Shown here: positions 37,490 to 46,161 of the stretch, in pieces
How the letters are laid out: the number at the start of each line of letters is the position of its first letter
Position numbering within the stretch: the stretch's first letter is position 1
Source: Streptomyces sp. 840.1
GTDB lineage: Bacteria > Actinomycetota > Actinomycetes > Streptomycetales > Streptomycetaceae
Length of the DNA stretch: 64,000 bases
Assembly (NCBI RefSeq): GCF_003751445.1
Contig: NZ_RJUU01000003.1
Coordinates: forward strand, 1,178,001 to 1,242,000
Reading direction: 5' to 3'
Made by a program: the position numbers and the translations under genes
Notes under the pieces: model-generated
The model's database searches: none
What the model saw: only the letters and a program-made list of their open reading frames with translations
What the model was told of the DNA's origin: nothing

Positions 37490-38950
37490 TCAGGGCAACG
37501 GGAGCGCGGCCGGCGGGCGGTGTTCGTACCAGCGCCGGTCGGCCTCCAGCTGGGCGGCCAGCGAGATGAGCCGCTCCTCGCTGCGGGAAGGCCCGAGCAG
37601 CTGGGCGCCGACGGGGAGCCCGTCCGAGGTGAACCCGGCGGGGACGTTGATGCCGGGCCAGCCCAGTACGTTCCAGGGCCAGGCGTACGGGCACGCCTCC
37701 GTGATCGCCACATCGGTGCGCCAGGCGCTCAGCCCGTCGAAGCTGCCGATCCGGGGCGGCGGGAGGGCGGTCGTCGGGGTGAGCAGCACGTCGAAGCCCG
37801 ATCCGGCCCGGCCGCGCGCGGGGTGGAACAGCGCCCCGATCCGGCGGTGCTGGCGCAGTTCGCGCTCCCTGGCCGCCCGCACCACCCGGCCGCCGAGCCG
37901 GGTGCCGGTGCGCAGGGCGCTGCGGGTGCGTGCGTCCAGGAGCGCGGGGTCGGGGTGCAGTGCGGCCAGTTCGGCGATCCCCGCCGTGGCGCGGGGCACG
38001 AAGCCGAGGCCGATCAGCCCGTAGCGGGGGCGGGCCTCCTCGACGTGGTGGCCGAGCGCGGCCAGGGCCTCCGCGAGCTCGGCGACGGCGCGCCGTACCT
38101 CCGGGTGGGGCGCGGTCCTGGTCAGGGTGAGCGGCGGCCGCCAGGCGACGGCGATGCGCAGCCGGCCCGGGTCGCGGCGGGCGGCGGCGCGGGCCTCGAC
38201 GGGCGGCGGGCGGTGCGGGTCGTCGGGGTGCGCACCCGCGACGGCGTCCAGGAGGAGCGCGGCGTCCGCGACGGTCCTGGCCAGCGGCCCGTTGACGGTG
38301 AGGCCCTGGAAGGCGTCGCTGTGGGGGTGGACGGAGATCCGGCCGCGCTGCGGTTTGATGCCGACGAGGTGGGTCCAGGCCGCCGGGATGCGGACGGACC
38401 CGGCGCCGTCGGAGCCGAGCGCGGCGGGCACCAGGCCGGCGGCGACGGCGGCCGCCGATCCGCCGGACGATCCGCCGGGGGTGTGGTCGGTGTTCCAGGG
38501 GTTGCGGGTGGCACCGAAGGCCGGGCCCTCGGTGAAGGGCCACTGGCCCAGTTCGCAGGAGTTGGTCTTCCCGACGATCACGGCCCCGGCGGCCCGCAGT
38601 CTGCGTACGGCCTCGCTGTCGGCGGTGGCGGCGGGCAGCTCCCCCGCACAGCCGAAGTAGGTGGGCATCCCGGCGACATCGGTGTCGTCCTTGACCGCGA
38701 CGGGCACCCCGAGGAGCGGCAGCCGCTCGCCCGCCGCCAGCCGGCGGTCGGCCTCGGCCGCCTCGGTGAGTGCGGCCTCGGCGCGCAGGTGCCGGAAGGC
38801 GTTGAGGGTGCCCTGGCTCGCCTCGATCCGGGCGAGGGCCTCGGAGACCAGCCGCGTAGCGGTGGCGCGCCCGTCCGCCAGGGCCCGTGCGCTGTCGGCC
38901 AGCCCGGCCGGGGCCGCCGTATCCGTCTCGATGGACTCCGCTGAGGACAT
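37490..38950 (-). CDS. Amidase-signature-family hydrolase
   Basis: 486 aa. Start ATG at 38950 with GGAGGCGGG upstream. The Ser-cisSer-Lys triad is readable: Lys in VPVAVKDDTD (about residue 88), cis-Ser in TPGGSSGGSAAAVAAG and the nucleophile Ser in LGSDGAGSVRIPA. Family members hydrolyse linear amides; the substrate cannot be told. It is convergent with the lipoate ligase gene, 45 bp apart. Some GatA-like family members act with GatC/GatB, but neither is present here. Confidence 0.9.
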   Translation of the reverse strand: MSSAESIETDTAAPAGLADSARALADGRATATRLVSEALARIEASQGTLNAFRHLRAEAALTEAAEADRRLAAGERLPLLGVPVAVKDDTDVAGMPTYFGCAGELPAATADSEAVRRLRAAGAVIVGKTNSCELGQWPFTEGPAFGATRNPWNTDHTPGGSSGGSAAAVAAGLVPAALGSDGAGSVRIPAAWTHLVGIKPQRGRISVHPHSDAFQGLTVNGPLARTVADAALLLDAVAGAHPDDPHRPPPVEARAAARRDPGRLRIAVAWRPPLTLTRTAPHPEVRRAVAELAEALAALGHHVEEARPRYGLIGLGFVPRATAGIAELAALHPDPALLDARTRSALRTGTRLGGRVVRAARERELRQHRRIGALFHPARGRAGSGFDVLLTPTTALPPPRIGSFDGLSAWRTDVAITEACPYAWPWNVLGWPGINVPAGFTSDGLPVGAQLLGPSRSEERLISLAAQLEADRRWYEHRPPAALPLP

Positions 38951-39156
38951 GTGCTGCCCGCCTCCCTCGTGCCGTCAGGTGAGCGCACCTGTCCGCCCGG
39001 TCGCTACTGGAGGGTAACGAGTCGGGGCGGTCCGCTCAACCGTTCGGCGGACAGTGTCCGCAGCGCTTGCTAGGTTCGCTGCCGGAATCTATGGGCCGCG
39101 TACGGGGCGACAGCGCCGTGGACGGTCATGAACGACGAAGGCACAGGTGGGGACGC

Positions 39157-39825
39157 GTGGGGGCGGAGTTCGCGGGCGAGTTCGAGACGCATCTGACGGT
39201 GTGCCCGGTCCCCGGGCGCGGCACGGGTGATGCCGAGGAGTCCGCCCGGCTCGGGCGCTGGGCGGCGGAGCACGGTCTGAAGTTCACCCGCATACTCCTG
39301 GACCGGGGCGCCGTCCGCGACCAGCCGATGCTGACCGAACGGGGCCGTGGCTCCCTCAGCGGGCGGCGAGCCTCGGCGCAGGTCCGCTCGGACGCGCTGC
39401 GTGCGGCGGGATTCACCGTCGTACGGGTGAAGATCGAGGCCGCTCCGTGGAACGAGGACGTACCGAGGACGGCCGGGGAGGCCGTCGCGCTCGATCCCCT
39501 CTGCCACTTCGAGCACCACATCAAGCTGCTGCTCGGCGGCGAGGCAGAGGTCACCGCCGCCCGCTCGGTGGCCGTCCGGCACGGCGCACACCTCTCGCGA
39601 AACGCCCGGCGCGCCGTCGGCGGGGGCCGTCACGAACGGTTCGTCACCCAGCGCTGCCACGCGGTCGGCCGGGCGGGGGCCCGCGCCAAGCTCGACGCGC
39701 TCCTCGCCGCGCTGGGCGCCGCCGGCCTCCAAGTGCTGGAGTGCGAGGAGGAGTTCGTGGTGCACGACGACCGTCCGGCACTGGACGCGGGGTGGATCGA
39801 GGAGCGGCCAGGATCGCGGGCGTGA
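39157..39825 (+). CDS. Conserved-looking hypothetical protein with internal duplication
   Basis: 222 aa from a GTG at 39157 with AGGTGGGG upstream; an ATG at 39067 is possible but has no good ribosome-binding site. I do not recognise the family. Two halves echo each other: FETHLTV ... AAEHGLKFTR ... RGAVRDQPM in the first, and FEHHIKL ... AVRHGAHLSR ... RHERFVTQRC in the second. Each has an acidic-His motif followed by a basic segment. There is no signal peptide or membrane segment. The repeated layout suggests a pseudo-two-fold single domain binding a charged ligand, but this is inference only. Confidence 0.75.
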   Translation: MGAEFAGEFETHLTVCPVPGRGTGDAEESARLGRWAAEHGLKFTRILLDRGAVRDQPMLTERGRGSLSGRRASAQVRSDALRAAGFTVVRVKIEAAPWNEDVPRTAGEAVALDPLCHFEHHIKLLLGGEAEVTAARSVAVRHGAHLSRNARRAVGGGRHERFVTQRCHAVGRAGARAKLDALLAALGAAGLQVLECEEEFVVHDDRPALDAGWIEERPGSRA

Positions 39826-39859
39826 AGCCGGCCGTGCGCCGGCCCCACGCCCTACCGTC

Positions 39860-40222
39860 CTACGGCTGCACCGTGATCTCACCGATGCCGGTGCCGAGGC
39901 CGGCGCAGTGCGCGGTCGACTGGCCGGACTGGCCCGGGTTGAGCGTGACGTGTTCGCCGTCCACGTCCGGGGACCAGCCGCAGACCAGGTGCACCCAGAA
40001 GGTCTGCGTCGTGGAGCCGTTGTTCCGGCACAGCGCGTAGCCGGTGTAGTCGTCGACGGCGTGCTTGCCCGTGTCGCAGGACAGCCCCGGGGGCGTGGCC
40101 GCCGCAGCGGCGGCAGCGGCGGTCGTGGCCAGGCCGGTGGAGGCCGCGAGCGCCGCGGTGAGGCCCGCGACAGCGGCGCCCCGGAGCACGGTCGCGGACA
40201 GGTTCCGCATGGTCTTGTTCAT
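39860..40222 (-). CDS. Small secreted protein, unknown function
   Basis: 120 aa from the ATG at 40222 with GAGAGGAAACC in front. A signal peptide with a long Ala run ends around residue 42. The mature part of about 78 residues has three Cys (SCDTG, LCRNN, AHCAG, plus LVCGW, four in all), enough for two disulfides. It has a beta-rich pattern ending ITVQP. It resembles other small Streptomyces exported proteins of unknown role. Confidence 0.75.
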   Translation of the reverse strand: MNKTMRNLSATVLRGAAVAGLTAALAASTGLATTAAAAAAAATPPGLSCDTGKHAVDDYTGYALCRNNGSTTQTFWVHLVCGWSPDVDGEHVTLNPGQSGQSTAHCAGLGTGIGEITVQP

Positions 40223-40461
40223 GGTTTCCTCTCGGTCGTGACGAACCGGCCGCCCTCGTGGCCGCCCCTCGGGCGACGACGGCGGTCTGACGGCGGGCCC
40301 TGGCTCCCCTAACCGCAATCGCCGCAGGACGTCACGCCGGCTACCCGTCCGGGTGGCGTTCTCCCGTCGGGCGGCGGCCCCTGCCCCGGCGTACGCTCGA
40401 AAGACCGGACTGCGGACCTGAACGCCCGCACTACCCCGCCATGACCCTTCGAGGAGGCGAC

Positions 40462-41235
40462 GTGACCGGTCCACACCTCGGTACCCGCCCGGCCGCATGG
40501 ACCGCGGCGATCGTGCTCTCCGTCACCGGCGGCGGCCTCGTCGGCGGCGGCGTGGCACACGCGGACGACATCGGCACGCTCACCGCCCAGCAGATCGCGG
40601 ACCGCGCCCGCGACGCCCTGCTCGACGCGCACTCCATGCACCTGAGCACGCACGGTGACCTCGGCCGGGACAGTACGCCGATGTCCCTGGAGCTCACCCT
40701 GGACCGGAGCGGCAACTGCGACGGCTCGGTGGACCTCGGCAACAGCCAGGGCTCGGTGGAGATCGTCAAGCGCGGCAACGACGTCTGGGTCAAACCCGAC
40801 GCGGACTTCTGGAAGAACCAGGTCCCCGACGGCGGGCAGGCCTTCGCCGCGATCCTGAACGGCCGCTACATGAGGGCGTCGGCCACCGACTCCCGGCTGC
40901 TCCCGCTGACGAAGGCCTGCGATCTGGACACCTTCCAGAAGCTGGTCAGCGACAACGCGGACAACGAGACGGGCACCCTCAACAAGGGCCCGAGGACGAC
41001 GCTCGGCACGGAGCCGGTCATCCCGCTGACCAGGCTGCGGGACAACACGACGATGGTCCTCTACGTGGCGGCCACCGGAAAGCCCTACCCCCTGCGGCTC
41101 ACCCTCCAGGGCGACGGGGCGGACGCGACCGTGGACTTCTCCGCCTTCGACAAGCCGGTGCCCACCTCCACCCCGCCGCCGGACCAGACGTTCGACATCA
41201 ACGCCCTGCTGGGGCGTTCCACGGGGACGGCCTGA
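40462..41235 (+). CDS. Exported LppX/LprG-like protein
   Basis: 257 aa from a GTG at 40462 with GAGGAGG four nt upstream. A signal peptide ends near VAHADD. The mature part has the pattern of mycobacterial LppX/LprAFG-like proteins: DAHSMHLSTHG near the front, repeated beta-hairpins (GSVEIVKRGNDVWVKPDADFW) and LYVAATGKPYPLRLTLQG toward the end. There is no lipobox Cys, so it is predicted soluble or cell-wall-associated. The family holds lipid-like ligands in a half-barrel; the ligand here is unknown. Confidence 0.75.
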   Translation: MTGPHLGTRPAAWTAAIVLSVTGGGLVGGGVAHADDIGTLTAQQIADRARDALLDAHSMHLSTHGDLGRDSTPMSLELTLDRSGNCDGSVDLGNSQGSVEIVKRGNDVWVKPDADFWKNQVPDGGQAFAAILNGRYMRASATDSRLLPLTKACDLDTFQKLVSDNADNETGTLNKGPRTTLGTEPVIPLTRLRDNTTMVLYVAATGKPYPLRLTLQGDGADATVDFSAFDKPVPTSTPPPDQTFDINALLGRSTGTA

Positions 41236-41570
41236 AGCCCGTAGGTACCGCCCCACTCCGCACGGCACGCCGTGCGGCAGGCCGTGTCCACAGCAGGGAT
41301 TCACGGCACTGCGGGTCCGTTGGGGAATCGACGCATCAATTCGACGAATACCGTGGCCGGGACGACAGCAATACCTGCCGGACACCCCACCCGGGCATCG
41401 CACCGTCTCACGCGTCGCAGCGAAGAGGATCTCCTGCCATATACGTGTGTGGGGTCCAGGATGCAGGGCACCCGAAGTTCTGAGAGCGCGTCACCGCCTA
41501 TTCCGGAGACGCCGACCGACTCCACTGTTTCGACGGTGGAGCAGGAAGAATCTCAGTGAGGGAGCAATGT
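41236..41570. other. Intergenic stretch without a supported gene
   Basis: Apart from the hairpin at 41258-41277, this 335-bp stretch holds no ORF with family features. It is lower in GC than its surroundings and probably contains the promoter of the PRC-barrel gene. Confidence 0.5.
41258..41277. terminator. 9-bp hairpin after the LppX-like gene
   Basis: CCGCACGGC and GCCGTGCGG are perfect arms around AC, 23 bp past the stop codon. Confidence 0.65.
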
Positions 41571-41924
41571 ATGAGTGACAGCATCTGGGGCTACCAGCCG
41601 ACCACGGGCCACACGGCGGGAACCGACCTCATCGGATACAAGGTCGAGGCCACCGACGGCAGCATCGGCAAGGTCGACAAGCACTCGGACGACGTCAACT
41701 CCGCATATCTCGTCGTCGATACGGGCCTCTGGATCTTCGGCAAGCACGTTTTGCTGCCGGCCGGCACGGTACGCACCGTCGACCAGGCCGAGCGCAAGAT
41801 ATTCGTCGACCTGACGAAGGACCAGATCAAGGACTCCCCCGAGTTCGACAAGGACAAGCACGTCGGTGACGCCGGATACCACGAACAGATCGGCGGTTAC
41901 TACGACAGCTACCGCCGCCGCTGA
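41571..41924 (+). CDS. PRC-barrel domain protein
   Basis: 117 aa. Start ATG at 41571, seven nt after GAGGGAG; an upstream ATG at 41556 overlaps that site and is less likely. PRC-barrel features: TDLIGYKVEATDGSIGKVD, then AYLVVDTGLWIFGKHVLLP and VRTVDQAERKIFVDLTKDQI. The tail is rich in His, Tyr and Asp. Such proteins in Streptomyces are often stress-induced and their partner is usually unknown. A strong hairpin follows. Confidence 0.85.
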   Translation: MSDSIWGYQPTTGHTAGTDLIGYKVEATDGSIGKVDKHSDDVNSAYLVVDTGLWIFGKHVLLPAGTVRTVDQAERKIFVDLTKDQIKDSPEFDKDKHVGDAGYHEQIGGYYDSYRRR

Positions 41925-41939
41925 CATCGCGGCACCGTC

Positions 41940-41985
41940 CACAAGCCAGGGTCGGCCAGCAGTTTCTGGCCGGCCCTGGCTTGTG
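41940..41985. terminator. 20-bp terminator hairpin after the PRC-barrel gene
   Basis: Arms 41940-41959 and 41966-41985 pair at all 20 positions, one of them a T-G wobble, around CAGTTT. It starts 16 bp after the stop. Confidence 0.88.
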
Positions 41986-42208
41986 CGGGAACGGGTATCC
42001 CGCACTCCGCCACAGCCCCGACGTCAATGACGTTCCTGCTCTTCTCCCGATTCGATCCTCATCGTGCGCCCGGGACAATTCGATCTGGGCCGCCTTTCTT
42101 TATCGCCCCCTGTCCGCCGGGCTGCCGCTCCGACGGAATGAATTCCACCGGTCTCATGTGCGGGCGGGTGCGGGGAGGTTCCGCGACAACCGAAAGGAGC
42201 GGCCGGAC

Positions 42209-43477
42209 GTGGTAACCACCACCGGTGCCGTGTACGCCTGTCTCGGCATCGGCGTCCTGCTCGCCGCGGTGCTGCCCAGACTGCTGTTCCGGCTGCCGGT
42301 CTCCGTTCCGATGGTGTTCCTGGCGGCAGGTACGGCCACGTACTTGCTGCCGCTGCCTCTTCCCTCGGTCGACCCCGTCACGGACCGGATCTGGGTGGAG
42401 CATCTCACCGAGCTGTGCGTCATCATTTCGCTGATGGGCGCGGGGCTGGCCATCAACCGTCCGTTCGGGTGGCGCCAGTGGTCCACGACATGGCGGCTGC
42501 TCGGATTGGCCATGCCCCTGACGATCGGCGCCACCGCGCTCGCGGCCTGGTGGCTGCTCTCCTGGCCGCTGTCCGTCGCGCTTCTGCTGGCCGCCGTACT
42601 CGCACCCACGGACCCGGTACTCGCCTCCGAGGTGAGAGTCGGCGAACCCACGGACGCCGAGTACGACGAGGACGAGGTGCGCTTCGCGCTGACGAGCGAG
42701 GCCGGCCTCAATGACGGGCTCGCCTTCCCCTTCGTCCTCGCCGCCGTCGCGCTGGCGGAGGCCGGCGGAGGCCGGACTACGGGTTCGCTCGCGCACTGGG
42801 TCGTGAGCGACGTCCTCCTCAGGCTCGGCGTCGGCGTTGCGGTCGGCGTCGGCGCCGGCCTGCTGCTCGGACGGATGGCCTTCCGGTCCGGCACGCGATC
42901 CCTCCGGCTCTCCGAGAACGGAGGAGGCTTTGTGGCGCTGGGCGCGACGTTCGCCTCCTACGGCATCACCGAGTCCTTGCACGGCTACGGCTTCCTCGCC
43001 GTGTTCGTGACTGCCTGCACCGTGCGCAGGTTCGAACACGGCCACGGCTACCACAAGGTCCTGCACGAGTTCACCGACCAGATCGAGAGGCTGCTCATGG
43101 CGGTCCTGCTCTTCGGAGTGGGCGCCTTCGTGGCGACGGGCGCCCTGAGCCACCTCACCTGGCGGGGCGCCGCCGTGGGCCTGCTCCTGCACCTGCTGAT
43201 ACGCCCGGCGTCGGGGTGGCTCGCACAGTTCGGCGGGCGGGGCGGCCGGAAGGAGCGCCTGGTCACCGCGTTCTTCGGGATCCGCGGAATCGGATCCCTC
43301 TTCTACCTCGCCTACGCCTTCGGAGAGGGCGACTTCCGGACGTACGAGAACGAGATGTGGTCGGTGGTGGTCTTCACCATCCTGGTATCGGTCCTTCTCC
43401 ACGGCGCCTCGGCGCCTCCGGTGATCGCCCACGTCGACAGGCTGGGTGACAACGCACCGCGGACCCGCGCCGGGTGA
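42209..43477 (+). CDS. Cation/proton antiporter (CPA1/NhaP-like)
   Basis: 422 aa from a GTG at 42209 with AAAGGAGC eight nt upstream; longer ORF versions start inside non-coding DNA. It has about 11-12 hydrophobic segments. The transport core shows APTDPVLASEV (unwound TM4-type segment) and TSEAGLNDGLAFPF, carrying the Asn-Asp pair typical of electroneutral NhaP-type exchangers, plus FGIRGIGSLFYLAYA near the end. It exchanges Na+ or K+ for H+ at the plasma membrane. There is no C-terminal regulatory domain. Confidence 0.88.
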   Translation: MVTTTGAVYACLGIGVLLAAVLPRLLFRLPVSVPMVFLAAGTATYLLPLPLPSVDPVTDRIWVEHLTELCVIISLMGAGLAINRPFGWRQWSTTWRLLGLAMPLTIGATALAAWWLLSWPLSVALLLAAVLAPTDPVLASEVRVGEPTDAEYDEDEVRFALTSEAGLNDGLAFPFVLAAVALAEAGGGRTTGSLAHWVVSDVLLRLGVGVAVGVGAGLLLGRMAFRSGTRSLRLSENGGGFVALGATFASYGITESLHGYGFLAVFVTACTVRRFEHGHGYHKVLHEFTDQIERLLMAVLLFGVGAFVATGALSHLTWRGAAVGLLLHLLIRPASGWLAQFGGRGGRKERLVTAFFGIRGIGSLFYLAYAFGEGDFRTYENEMWSVVVFTILVSVLLHGASAPPVIAHVDRLGDNAPRTRAG

Positions 43478-43510
43478 CCAGCCGTCAGTTGTCGCCACGG
43501 TCCGGCCGGT

Positions 43511-43557
43511 GCACCCGGCCGCCGCCGTTCACGGCGGGGGCGCGGGGCGGCCGGTGG
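43511..43557. terminator. Possible bidirectional hairpin between convergent genes
   Basis: GC-rich arms CACCCGGCCGCC and GGCGGCCGGTG, imperfect, separated by about 20 nt, between the antiporter and LLM genes. Confidence 0.35.
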
Positions 43558-43571
43558 CCCGGTGGGGGCGG

Positions 43572-44573
43572 TCAGCCGGACAGGGCGGGGATGATCTCGG
43601 CGCCGTAGGCGTCGATGGTGGCCTCGCGGGCATCGTGCATGTTGTACACGGCGAACTGGTCGACGCCCAGATCGCGCAGGGCCCGGAGCTTCTCGATGTG
43701 TGCCGCCGGTGGCCCCAGCAGGCAGAACCGGTCGACGATCTCGTCCGGTACGAAGGTCGTGTCGGGGTTTCCGGCGCGGCCGTGGTGACTGTAGTCGTAG
43801 CCGGAGCGTCCCGCGATGTAGTCGGTCAGCGCCTCGGGGACGAGCCCGGAGTGCTCGCCGTAGCGGGTGACCAGGTCGGCCACGTGGTTGCCGACCATGC
43901 CGCCGAACCAGCGGCACTGATCACGGGCGTGGTCGAGGTCGTCGCCGACGTAGGCGGGTGCGGCGACGCAGATGGTGACGGAGTCCGGGTCACGGCCCGC
44001 CCCGGCCGCCGCGTCCCGGACCGCTTTGATCATCCATTCGGTGAGGAAGGGGTCCGCGAGCTGGAGGATGAAGCCGTCGGCCTTCTGCCCGGCCAGCGCG
44101 AGCGCCTTGGGCCCGTACGCGGCCATCCAGACGGGCAGCCGGCCGTCCTTGATCCAGGGGATCTGGATCGGCCGCCCGTCGACCAGGGCCTCACGCCCCT
44201 CCGCGAGGTCGCGGATGGCGTCCATCGCATCGCTCAGTCTGGCCAGCGTGTTGGGGCTGCGGCCCGCAACGCGCATCGCGGAGTCGCCGCGGCCGATGCC
44301 GCAGACGGTCCGGTTGCCGTACATGTCGTTGAGAGTGGCGAACGTGGAGGCGGTGACCTCCCAGGTGCGGGTGGAGGGGTTGGTGACCATCGGGCCGACG
44401 ATGAGGCGGTCGGTGTGTTCGAGGATGCGGCTGTAGATGACGAAGGGTTCCTGCCAGAGCACCGCCGAGTCGAAGGTCCAGCCGTAGCGGAAGCCGTTGC
44501 GTTCCGCGCGGCGCATCAGCCCGACGACGGCCGAGGCGGGCGGGTCGGTCTGCAGGACGAGTCCGAAGTCCAT
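43572..44573 (-). CDS. LLM-class (F420-dependent type) oxidoreductase
   Basis: 333 aa. Start ATG at 44573 with AGGAGAT upstream. Luciferase-like barrel: MDFGLVLQTDPPASAVVGLM, GWTFDSAVLWQEPFVIYS, GPMVTNPSTRTWEVTASTFA, RTVCGIGRGDSA and PVWMAAYGPKALALAG. In Streptomyces this subfamily often accompanies hydantoinase/dihydropyrimidinase genes; here it follows the truncated hydantoinase by 10 bp. With the upstream gene broken, its promoter may be lost, so it could be silent or read from the scar region. The substrate is unknown. Confidence 0.87.
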   Translation of the reverse strand: MDFGLVLQTDPPASAVVGLMRRAERNGFRYGWTFDSAVLWQEPFVIYSRILEHTDRLIVGPMVTNPSTRTWEVTASTFATLNDMYGNRTVCGIGRGDSAMRVAGRSPNTLARLSDAMDAIRDLAEGREALVDGRPIQIPWIKDGRLPVWMAAYGPKALALAGQKADGFILQLADPFLTEWMIKAVRDAAAGAGRDPDSVTICVAAPAYVGDDLDHARDQCRWFGGMVGNHVADLVTRYGEHSGLVPEALTDYIAGRSGYDYSHHGRAGNPDTTFVPDEIVDRFCLLGPPAAHIEKLRALRDLGVDQFAVYNMHDAREATIDAYGAEIIPALSG

Positions 44574-44583
44574 GCCAGATCTC

Positions 44584-45225
44584 CTAGTCCAGGTACTGAC
44601 ACGTGGCGCGCGGGGTGTACATGCCGTGTCCCGCGCGGCCGGTGATCGTGCGGCGGTCGATGACGACCTCACCGCGCGAGAGCACGGTCTCCACCTGCCC
44701 GGTGAGCCGCTTCCCCTCGTACGCCGAGTAGTCGACGTTCATGTGGTGGGTCCGGGCAGAGACGGTCTGCACGGCGGCCGGGTCGTAGACGACGAGGTCC
44801 GCGTCGGCGCCGGGGGCGATGGTGCCCTTCTTGGGGTAGAGGCCGAACATCCGGGCCGGTGAGGCGCAGGCGATCTCGATCCACCGGCGGCGGGAGATCC
44901 GGCCGTCGACGACCGCCTGGTGCAGGAGGTCCATCCGGTTCTCGACGCCCGGCATCCCGTTGGGGATCTTCGAGAAGTCGCCCCGTCCCATCTCCTTCTG
45001 CCCGGAGAAGCAGAACGGGCAGTGGTCGGTGGAGACGACCTGGAGCTCGTTGTTCCGCAGGCCCCGCCACAGCGCCTCCTGGACGTCGACGGCGATGCCG
45101 TTCTCCGCTTGCATCATGATCAGGTCGCCGTTGGACTCGGCCCGCTGCATGGCGCGCAGGATCTGGCCGTCGTCGCTGTAGAAGACGCCGGGGCAGGCCA
45201 TGAACAGCTTGAAATGTGTGCGGGC
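44584..45225 (-). pseudogene. Dihydropyrimidinase/hydantoinase, 5'-truncated
   Basis: Only the C-terminal half remains, from FKLFMACPGVFYSDDGQILR to the end (ATCQYLD). It keeps the metal-site Asp in STDHCPFCFSGQKEMGRGDF and MNVDYSAYEGKRLTGQV. The N-terminal part, with the HxH metal ligands and carboxylated Lys, is missing. Upstream of about 45225 the frame turns into unrelated sequence joined to the transposase remnant. The family cleaves cyclic ureides (dihydropyrimidines, hydantoins); this copy cannot be active. An ATG-led ORF of this frame runs to 45387, but its first 50 residues are not family sequence. Confidence 0.85.
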
Positions 45226-45331
45226 GCGCCCTCGAAGGTAGTGGCGTCTCTCCCGGCCGCATCGCAGTTCGCGGGGCCGCCCAGGCGCGGGTCGAAGATG
45301 CCCGTGATGTGGAGGTCGGGCAGCCCGTAAA

Positions 45332-45692
45332 ACGGTGGAACCGGTGTACCGCCGTAGTCGCCCAGTGCACATACCGCCCTCTCCCAAGCTCCGGTCTTCA
45401 GGTACTCAAGGGCACGCTGGTAGAGGCTCTGTGGGCGCTGCCCTTGAATGACGTGCTCCGGCAGATCTTTCCACATGAGGCCGTGCCGAACCTCGTGCAA
45501 CGACGCCTCAAACGCGAGTCGCGGGGGAACAATCCTGGACTGCCTCTTGGGTCTTGGGAAGAGGTCCTCCACAGATGTCCACTGCTCATCCGTGAGCGTC
45601 GGTGGCACCGTGCGCGTGTGCTTCTGGAACCAGGCTTCGAAGGGGCAGCCGGCGTTACGGAGGGCTCCGGGAACGCTACTGGTCACAAGCAC
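45332..45692 (-). pseudogene. IS5-family transposase N-terminal remnant (DUF4096-like)
   Basis: The ORF from 45692 contains LTDEQWTSVEDLFPRPKRQS, VRHGLMWKDLPEHVIQG and QRALEYLKTGAWERAV, the DNA-binding region of IS5/IS1182-type transposases. The catalytic DDE half is absent: after about 45332 the frame runs into other sequence and over the hydantoinase remnant. No terminal inverted repeats could be found. It marks an old insertion or rearrangement point. Confidence 0.72.
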
Positions 45693-45740
45693 TCGGACAT
45701 CGAGGAGTTCTAGGAGGGCGCGCTTCTTGTCAACTGGAAG

Positions 45741-46161
45741 CCGGCATGCACGTCGTAGCGGGTGAAGTCACCTGCGATACAAATCAGGCGCGGACCGCTC
45801 CACAGGACCTGGGACGCCTCCGAGACCCCGAGCTGGTCGCGGACAAGGGGCTCGAACTCGGCCCGGTGGCCCATCAGCCACGCCAGGTAGAACAAGCCCT
45901 GGTTGATGACGCAGGCGTCCGTACCGCGCTTGTACTCCACGAACACCGGCGACCCGTTCTCATCCAACCCGGGCGAATCGATCCGGCCCCCGTGCACCGG
46001 CCCAGTCCCGTACTCGCTCGCCAGGAACCGCACCCCAACAGCGTCTGCGTACGCAACTCGACGAGACCCTGCACATCAGCCTCGATCTCAGCGAGACGCG
46101 GCATGACCTCGGTCATACCGCTATTGGTCGTATCCGTACGGAACAGCCTCAGGCCCGGCAC
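45741..46161 (-). pseudogene. DUF91/NucS-like nuclease-family gene, frameshifted and truncated
   Basis: It begins at a GTG at 46161 with GGAGGGGAAG in front (PGLRLFRTDT, PRLAEIEADVQGLVE ... TLLG). The frame breaks at the CCCC run 46033-46036 and resumes with RFLASEYGTGPVHGGRIDS, then PVFVEYKRGTDACVINQGL and LICIAGDFTRYDVHA. One extra G/C base would restore the frame. The sequence is cut at about 45742, so the C-terminal third is lost. The EYK and RIDS motifs are the nuclease-like core of the family. The gene is not functional. Confidence 0.78.

Noticed and set aside
41272..41559. 95-codon plus-strand ORF before the PRC-barrel gene
   Set aside because: No ribosome-binding site, random-looking composition and overlap with the terminator hairpin.
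45120..45692. Intact insertion sequence in the scar
   Set aside because: The transposase fragment lacks the catalytic half and no terminal inverted repeats could be recognised.
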